Source: Arcanobacterium_A hippocoleae_A (lineage in GTDB: Bacteria; Actinomycetota; Actinomycetes; Actinomycetales; Actinomycetaceae). From it: 64,000 bases of DNA. The notes beneath the pieces are model-generated. The model did no database searches and was not told the origin of the DNA. It saw nothing but the letters and a program-made list of their open reading frames with translations. The stretch lies in NCBI GenBank assembly GCA_040360365.1, contig CP136412.1; one strand, 5' to 3'. Below are positions 58,281 to 64,000 of this stretch, piece by piece. A program made the position numbers and the translations under genes. How positions within the stretch are numbered: the first letter of the stretch is position 1; each line of letters opens with the position of its first letter.

Positions 58281-58470
58281 ATCTGAAATTCTATACTTAT
58301 TTTCGGAAACGACACTGAACCCCGGACTGTGAATAAAGACCGCAGACATAAAAACCGCAAGGCAGATATTCTTACCAGGCAATCCTCCGCAACCAAATGC
58401 GAACAGCAAAACCCAACCTGTTTCGGTATTAATCTGCGAGAATAATCTGCTGCGCTAATCTCTGCTGCAC

Positions 58471-59793
58471 TTAAATAATCTTTTCCGCCTCTGCACCCAA
58501 AGCTTTTAATTTCTGCATAAAATGCTCATATCCGCGGTTGATAATATCAATCCCAGCCACAATAGACTCACCTTCTGCAGTGAGCGCCGCAATTAAATGC
58601 GAAAAACCGCCGCGCAAATCCGGAACCTCAATCTGGGTCCCATGCAAACTGGTCGAACCCTGAATCACTGCCGAGTGGAAATAATTTTCACGGCCGAATC
58701 GGCAGCGCTTCGAACCAAGACATTCACTATAAACTTGGATGTGCGCACCCATTTTATTTAACGCTTCCACAAATCCAAAACGATTTTCATACACCGTCTC
58801 ATGTACAATCGACACCCCTTCAGCCTGAGTTAATGCCACAACCATCGGCTGCTGCCAATCAGTCATAAATCCCGGGTGCACGTCAGTCTCAAGCGGAATA
58901 GACCGTAAGCTTCCGCCGGGATGCCAGAAGCGAATCCCGTCGTCGAAAACATCAAACTTGCCGCCAATTTTGCGGAAGATATTCAAAAAATTCATCATCG
59001 GTTCTTGCTGCGCACCAATAATCGTAATATCGCCTTTGGTGGCAAGCGCCGCACATGCCCACGAGCCGGCCTCGATTCGGTCACCCAATGCGCGGTGCCG
59101 AAATCCGTGCAGTTTCTTTACACCTTCGATATAGATTGTCCGATCAGTATCAACAGTAATCAGCGCTCCCATTTTCTGCAGCACAGCAATTAAATCCATA
59201 ATCTCCGGTTCGATTGCCGCACCGTTTAACTCAGTTACACCCCGTGCGCGCACCGCAGCAAGCAGCGTCTGCTCAGTAGCGCCGACGGATGGATACGGCA
59301 AAAATACCTTGCGTGCAGTAAGACCTCTCGGCGCTGAAAGATGCAGACCGAAATCTGTGGGAGTGCGCTGCGCACCAAAATCTTCAAGCACCGCAAGATG
59401 AAAATCTACCGGACGATCCCCAATATGGCATCCGCCAAGATCCGGAATAAACGCTTCTCCGAGAGCGTGGAGCAGCGGACCGCAGAAAAGAATTGGAATC
59501 CGTGAAGATCCGGCAAGCCGTTCAACCTCAATCGGATCAGGAAGATGCAGCTCACCAGGAGTAATCGTAATCTCTCCGGCAGCCTGGTCGTATTCAACTT
59601 CGGCACCGTGAGCCCGCAGCAGCTGCGAAACCACATCAACATCACGAATCAACGGCACATTCCGTAAAACTGAAGTCTCTTCCGTTAATAAAGCAGCGAC
59701 CATCGCCTTGGAAACAAAGTTCTTCGCGCCGCGCACAGAAATAGTGCCTTCAAGCGGCTTACCGCCCATTACCCGCAACTTTGTTCCACTCAT
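58471..59793 (-). CDS. murA: UDP-N-acetylglucosamine 1-carboxyvinyltransferase MurA
   Basis: First committed step of peptidoglycan precursor synthesis. 440 residues. The start LRVMGGKPLEGTISVRGAKNFVSKAMVAALL is the family start. The PEP-site loop is in FIPDLGGCHIGDRPVDFHLAVLE, a region where the catalytic Cys (fosfomycin target) is usually found. ATG 59793 with GGAGAG. It is upstream of ddl on the same strand, so the two share a wall-synthesis theme. Intact. Confidence 0.95.
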   Translation of the reverse strand: MSGTKLRVMGGKPLEGTISVRGAKNFVSKAMVAALLTEETSVLRNVPLIRDVDVVSQLLRAHGAEVEYDQAAGEITITPGELHLPDPIEVERLAGSSRIPILFCGPLLHALGEAFIPDLGGCHIGDRPVDFHLAVLEDFGAQRTPTDFGLHLSAPRGLTARKVFLPYPSVGATEQTLLAAVRARGVTELNGAAIEPEIMDLIAVLQKMGALITVDTDRTIYIEGVKKLHGFRHRALGDRIEAGSWACAALATKGDITIIGAQQEPMMNFLNIFRKIGGKFDVFDDGIRFWHPGGSLRSIPLETDVHPGFMTDWQQPMVVALTQAEGVSIVHETVYENRFGFVEALNKMGAHIQVYSECLGSKRCRFGRENYFHSAVIQGSTSLHGTQIEVPDLRGGFSHLIAALTAEGESIVAGIDIINRGYEHFMQKLKALGAEAEKII

Positions 59794-60004
59794 CAACTCT
59801 CTCCTCGTCGGACACCAATACTAATTTACCTAGACAGTCTAACGCACGATACACTAAATACTGCCCTGAAGCAGAAAGAACTTTTCCCGCAAAATTTTCG
59901 GCAATGATTTTTCTGCGCTATTTCCCATTTTCTGCTTTTTCTGCTGCAGCGCCAATATTCAGGCAGCTAATTTGCCGGCAGATACAATCTTTTTCCGATG
60001 GAAA

Positions 60005-60601
60005 TTACTTTGCCGGCAGAGTCGCCGGCTTAAATGCCGGCCGCTGCGCTTCGTATTGCTTAATTGCCGTTTCGTCACGCAGCGTAAGACTAATATCGTC
60101 CAGCCCTTCCAGTAAACGCCACTTAATATAACTATCTATCTCAAAACTGCACGTAAATCCGCCTGCCTGCACACTTTGATTTTCTAAATCGACGGTAACT
60201 TCAATCCCCGGCTGCGTCTCGAGAATTTTCCAAAGCTGCACAATATCAGATTCAGCAACCACACCTGCCACCAGACCGGATTTTCCTGCATTTCCGCGGA
60301 AAATATCAGCAAATCGCGGTGCAAGTACAACTTTGAAACCATAGTCCATCAGCGCCCAGACAGCATGTTCACGCGATGAACCAGTACCGAAATCAGATCC
60401 GGCAACTAATACTGACCCCCGTCGGTATTCCTCCCGATTCAATACAAAATCCTGGTTTGAACGCCATGCGGCAAATAATGCATCCGCAAAACCAGTACGC
60501 GCTACCCGTTTTAGATAAACAGCCGGAATGATTTGATCCGTATCAATGTTTGACCGGCGAAGCGGAACACCAATTCCCGTATGTGAAATGAACTTTTCCA
60601 T
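60005..60601 (-). CDS. leuD: 3-isopropylmalate dehydratase small subunit
   Basis: 198 residues. MEKFISHTGIGVPLRRSNIDTDQIIPAVYLK and VAGSDFGTGSSREHAVWALMDYGFKVVLAPRFADIFRGNAGKSGL are LeuD landmarks. With LeuC it converts 2-isopropylmalate to 3-isopropylmalate in leucine synthesis. Begins 88 bp after leuC. Confidence 0.96.
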   Translation of the reverse strand: MEKFISHTGIGVPLRRSNIDTDQIIPAVYLKRVARTGFADALFAAWRSNQDFVLNREEYRRGSVLVAGSDFGTGSSREHAVWALMDYGFKVVLAPRFADIFRGNAGKSGLVAGVVAESDIVQLWKILETQPGIEVTVDLENQSVQAGGFTCSFEIDSYIKWRLLEGLDDISLTLRDETAIKQYEAQRPAFKPATLPAK

Positions 60602-60689
60602 AAAACTACTTTCTTACACATAATTTTTAATACTATTTCCACGCGAAAACAGCACATCAGCGCTGCAAAACGTTATTCCGAATTGAATG

Positions 60690-62093
60690 TCAGCTTAAAT
60701 CTGTTAACGAGCTGATATTGCCGCGCACAGCCGTCGCTGCAGCTACAAGCGGAGATACGAGATGCGTCCGCCCTCCAGCCCCCTGCCGCCCTTCAAAGTT
60801 GCGATTTGATGTCGAAACACAACGCTCGCCGGGAGCCAATTGGTCTGGATTCATTCCCAAGCACATCGAGCAGCCGGCATTTCGCCATTCGGCACCAAAA
60901 GCAGTGAAAATTTTGTCTAAACCTTCAGCCTGAGCTTGCAAACGGACCCGAGCAGATCCAGGCACTACCATTACCCGCACCCCGTCTGCTTTGCGCTTGC
61001 CTTTCACGATATTCGCTGCTGCCCGAAGATCCTCAATACGGCCATTTGTACAAGAACCGATAAAAACTGTGTCGACAGCAATATCTCGAATCTGCATATT
61101 CGGCTGCAAATCCATATATTCAAGTGCCCGCAGCGCGGAAGCCCGCTGTGTTTCATCGGCAATATCTGCCGGATCCGGTACGCATCCGGAAATCGGCACA
61201 CCCTGCCCCGGATTTGTGCCCCAAGTGACAAACGGTTCAAGCAAATCTGCATTGAGATAGATTTCCTTATCAAACACAGCATCTTCATCTGTTTGTAAGC
61301 TATTCCAGTATTCGACGGCAGCATCCCAATCTTCACCTTTCGGAGCGTGCGGACGTGCTTTCAAGTATTCGAATGTAACCTCGTCCGGGGCAATCATGCC
61401 GGCGCGGGCCCCTGCCTCGATTGACATATTGCAAATCGTCATTCGAGCTTCCATTGAAAGCTTGCGGATGGCTTCTCCACGGTACTCGAGCACGTATCCT
61501 TGTGCGCCATTCGTACCGATCTGTGCAATAATTGCCAAAATAATGTCTTTGGAAACAGTGCCCGATTTGAGAGTGCCATCAATATTCACTGCCATTGTTT
61601 TAAAAGGTTTCAGCGGAAGCGTCTGGGTAGCAAGCACATGCTCAACTTCCGAGGTGCCAATCCCGAATGCGAGCGCACCGAAAGCACCATGTGTGGAAGT
61701 ATGAGAATCACCACAAACTATTGTCATTCCGGGTTGAGTTAATCCAAGCTGCGGACCAACCACATGCACAATCCCCTGTTCCAAATCACCGAGAGAATGC
61801 AAACGAATCCCGAATTCAGCAGCGTTCTTCCGCAAAGTCTCAATCTGCATCCGCGATGTAATATCAGCAATCGGAAGATCAATATTAACTGTTGGTGTAT
61901 TGTGATCTTCTGTTGCGATAGTTAAATCTGGGCGGCGCACTTTCCGGCCAGCCAGACGCAGCCCTTCGAAAGCCTGCGGGCTCGTAACCTCATGACACAG
62001 ATGCAAATCAATGAAAAGCAAATCCGGAGCGCCATTCTCACCCTGCTTCACAATATGATCCGCCCAAACTTTTTCCGCTAATGTTCTTGCCAT
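60690..62093 (-). CDS. leuC: 3-isopropylmalate dehydratase large subunit
   Basis: 467 residues, aconitase family. Fe-S cluster cysteines lie in FIGSCTNGRIEDLRAAA and NAGCSMCLGMNPD, with CGDSHTSTHGAFGALAFGIGTSEVEHVLATQTL before them. ATG 62093 with GAGGAG. Intact and complete. Confidence 0.97.
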   Translation of the reverse strand: MARTLAEKVWADHIVKQGENGAPDLLFIDLHLCHEVTSPQAFEGLRLAGRKVRRPDLTIATEDHNTPTVNIDLPIADITSRMQIETLRKNAAEFGIRLHSLGDLEQGIVHVVGPQLGLTQPGMTIVCGDSHTSTHGAFGALAFGIGTSEVEHVLATQTLPLKPFKTMAVNIDGTLKSGTVSKDIILAIIAQIGTNGAQGYVLEYRGEAIRKLSMEARMTICNMSIEAGARAGMIAPDEVTFEYLKARPHAPKGEDWDAAVEYWNSLQTDEDAVFDKEIYLNADLLEPFVTWGTNPGQGVPISGCVPDPADIADETQRASALRALEYMDLQPNMQIRDIAVDTVFIGSCTNGRIEDLRAAANIVKGKRKADGVRVMVVPGSARVRLQAQAEGLDKIFTAFGAEWRNAGCSMCLGMNPDQLAPGERCVSTSNRNFEGRQGAGGRTHLVSPLVAAATAVRGNISSLTDLS

Positions 62094-62387
62094 GAGCTCC
62101 TCATTTCACCTTTGACTAAATTAAATTTCTGCAATTATGTTTTCGTGCCAGTAGTTTTGTATTCTGCTTCACGTCCCGTGCTTTCAGATTCCTGTTCCGG
62201 TATGTTCTTCTTTTACGCTCTGCCCGCAAATTCTGCAGCAGGCAAACGTTGAAGCCAATGGAAGTCCCAGCGGTGCAAGCAATTAGGTCTCATAATTACC
62301 GCAGCGAAACAACCGCTATAAAAATGCTGTCGTAAAATATTTTTCTCCACATTTGTGTCTCACTAAGTGATATGCCAGTATTGTTTC
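62094..62387. promoter_or_regulatory. Divergent leuC/iclR regulatory region
   Basis: About 290 bp between divergent genes. It must contain both promoters and probably sites for the IclR protein. Small near-palindromes are seen (CACTAAGTG at 62361), but no operator can be assigned with confidence. Confidence 0.4.
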
Positions 62388-63119
62388 ATGGACGGTTCAG
62401 AACAAGGAAGCGGCGTTGGCGTATTAGATAAAGCCGCACATGTACTTAGTGCGCTTGAAGCAGGTCCGCTTACGCTCGCACAATTGGTAACAGCAACAAA
62501 TTTGGCACGCCCAACAGCTCATCGCCTAGCGGTTGCACTCGAATACCACCGCCTTGTGACACGGGACATGCAAGGACATTTCATTCTCGGCCCGCGGCTC
62601 ACAGAACTTGCGTCGGCAGCCGGAGAAGACCGCCTGCTGGCAGCAGCCAACCCGGTACTGATTGCTTTGCGTGATCACACTGGAGAGTCTGCACAGTTAT
62701 ACCGCCGTCAAGGAGATCAAAGAATTTGCGTTGCCGCCGCAGAACGCACAATGGGGCTGCGCGATTCAATTCCTGTCGGCGCCACCTTGTCAATGCTTGC
62801 CGGATCTGCAGCGCAAGTACTTCTTGCATGGGAAGAACCCGAACGTTTACACCGCGGACTGCATGGAGCAAAATTCACCGCAACAGTTCTCTCTGCTGTC
62901 CGCCGGCGCGGATGGTCGCAATCTGTAGGGGAACGCGAAGCAGGAGTAGCTTCTATTTCCGCTCCCGTACGCGGACCTTCCGGGCATGTAATTGCAGCAG
63001 TATCCATTTCCGGCCCGATTGAAAGAATGGGACGCCAGCCAGGCCGTCTGCACGCCGCAGCAGTAATTGCAGCCGCAAACCGCTTGACTGAAGTATTAAA
63101 GCGTACCGACAGCATCTAA
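62388..63119 (+). CDS. IclR-family regulator of leucine genes (LtbR/NdgR-like)
   Basis: About 243 residues. N-terminal winged helix (GVLDKAAHVLSALEAGPLTLAQLVTATNLARPTAHRLAVALEYHRLVTRD) and a C-terminal effector domain (GLRDSIPVGATLSMLAGSAAQVLLAW...GVASISAPVRGPSGHVIAAVSISGP). The divergent position next to leuCD is that of LtbR of Corynebacterium and NdgR of Streptomyces, which control leucine (and tryptophan) genes. ATG 62388 or in-frame GTG 62367. Intact. Confidence 0.93.
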   Translation: MDGSEQGSGVGVLDKAAHVLSALEAGPLTLAQLVTATNLARPTAHRLAVALEYHRLVTRDMQGHFILGPRLTELASAAGEDRLLAAANPVLIALRDHTGESAQLYRRQGDQRICVAAAERTMGLRDSIPVGATLSMLAGSAAQVLLAWEEPERLHRGLHGAKFTATVLSAVRRRGWSQSVGEREAGVASISAPVRGPSGHVIAAVSISGPIERMGRQPGRLHAAAVIAAANRLTEVLKRTDSI

Positions 63120-63231
63120 TTTCTAATTCACAGCAAAACGGCCTCCGCCGAACGGATACCGAGTTAATAGCATCAAACACTGCAGGCCGCGCCGCGGCAT
63201 TAGCTGCGCCAATTATCGGATCCGCAGATAA

Positions 63232-64000
63232 TTATTTCCAATACGTTTCTGGAAGAAAATTTTCGACGGCGCTGCCAGCCGATTCAAGTTGCCGATAAAT
63301 TTCCAGCAGCTGCGAATCAAATCCCGGATTTGCCGCAATTAAAGTAATGTGCGCACCTGTGATATGTACAGCTTTAAATCCGCGCATTTTCGCAATCCAC
63401 TGGCGAAAATCTGATTCTTGATAGGATGCCGAAATTGCAGCAAGCGGCGCAGTCACATTCCACTCAGGTCCCCCATTAACTGCCGGAAAATCCTGATATT
63501 GCACTGCCTTTGCAGTATTTGCCGCAGTGCCTGCTCCGCCGGAAATATTGATCCGATCCCACACTTCCGCACTGTCAGTATCAGATACCGCTGCTGCAGC
63601 CGCTGGAGAGTTTTCCGCACTTCGCACAGTAAAAAGAATCTCCGGGCTGGAAAAAAGCTTCCCGTCGGCACGCTGCGGAACATCAAAAGTAAAATACAAA
63701 TCCCTGCCGGATACGCTTTGCACTCCGCACGAACGCCAGTGCAAACCGCGGGTGCTGGAGATTAAATCCTGCGCCGCCAATCCATAATCCGAAACAGCAC
63801 CGCTGCCGCCGCCATTGGCGTTAGCAGTATCGCTGGAAGCTTCAAAACCGGCAGGAATGAAAAATAGCTCGGTACCGGCAGGATTCTGCAGCAAAAATTG
63901 CACAGCACTATCGTCATATTCCCGATACGCGTATTTCTGTGCTTTCAGTTTGCCCAGCAGCTGCGCCCGTGAATCCCAATATCCGTTATTATTCCTGGAA
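63232..64000 (-). CDS. Unrecognised protein, C-terminal part only
   Basis: An open frame from the window edge to a stop at 63232, about 256 residues, no start within the window. The reading at the edge includes NNGYWDSRAQLLGKLKAQKYAYREYDDSAVQFLLQNPAGTELF. The protein alternates ordered segments (VWDRINISGG, WNVTAPLAAISASYQESDFRQWIAKMRGFKAVHITGAHITLIAANPGFDSQLLEIYRQLESAG) and Gly/Ala/Ser/Asp loops. No signal is visible in this part. No family recognised. Confidence 0.65.
   Translation of the reverse strand, partial: SRNNNGYWDSRAQLLGKLKAQKYAYREYDDSAVQFLLQNPAGTELFFIPAGFEASSDTANANGGGSGAVSDYGLAAQDLISSTRGLHWRSCGVQSVSGRDLYFTFDVPQRADGKLFSSPEILFTVRSAENSPAAAAAVSDTDSAEVWDRINISGGAGTAANTAKAVQYQDFPAVNGGPEWNVTAPLAAISASYQESDFRQWIAKMRGFKAVHITGAHITLIAANPGFDSQLLEIYRQLESAGSAVENFLPETYWK

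Overview
The window comes from a chromosome of moderate G+C content and reads as an actinobacterium, most likely of the Actinomycetaceae type. Four things support this. The block recN-nadK-tlyA-small ORF-HAD phosphatase-TPR protein matches the order known from Mycobacterium (Rv1696 to Rv1691). The order recG-rsmD-coaD-sepIVA-like-DUF177-rnc-mutM is also actinobacterial. So are the IclR gene divergent from leuCD, the DevR/DevS-like regulators and the HtaA heme proteins. No rRNA, tRNA, phage, IS or CRISPR was seen. Almost all genes are housekeeping genes.

Layout. 1-7001 (minus): recN, nadK, tlyA, small ORF, HAD phosphatase, TPR protein with a huge Arg/Gly/Asp-rich head, small conserved protein. 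7260-10339 (plus): lpd and a two-lipoyl E2. 10663-18517 (minus): a heme-acquisition locus with hmuV, hmuU, hmuT and two wall-anchored HtaA proteins. 19052-20912: UPF0145, ogt, PaiB-like flavin protein. 21056-23954 (minus): a wall-anchored secreted nuclease. 24246-27510 (minus): histidine phosphatase, rsfS, membrane protein, nadD. 27793-29232: trxA and a divergent LLM oxidoreductase. 29531-35012 (minus): obg, rpmA, rplU, RNase E/G. 35754-45037: cydA, cydB, cydD, cydC, a DevS-like GAF histidine kinase and, convergent to it, a DevR-like regulator. 45272-52824 (minus): mutM, rnc, DUF177, sepIVA-like, coaD, rsmD, recG. 53166-56840: rpmB, a repeat-rich stretch, an amino-acid permease and an NADPH-FMN reductase. 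57139-63119: ddl, murA, leuD, leuC and the divergent iclR. The window ends inside an unrecognised gene.

Two things stand out. First, about 23 genes or gene segments are broken by an apparent loss of exactly one base, nearly always in a homopolymer. Many of these genes are essential (obg, cydDC, mutM, recG, ddl, RNase E). This looks like systematic homopolymer under-calling in the assembly rather than biology. I give joined coordinates for these genes and mark the break in each entry. Second, three intergenic regions carry undescribed repeat families. One is a degenerate 31-bp periodic array with a symmetric GTTACGTnAAC core at 6466-6540, 53623-53662 and 53887-54000. The other is a long palindromic element present in two inverted copies on either side of the amino-acid permease.

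Functional links: the heme proteins probably pass heme from wall to HmuT to HmuUV. The cytochrome bd genes need heme and lie next to a likely heme/redox-sensing two-component system. A DosR-like box lies upstream of cydA.
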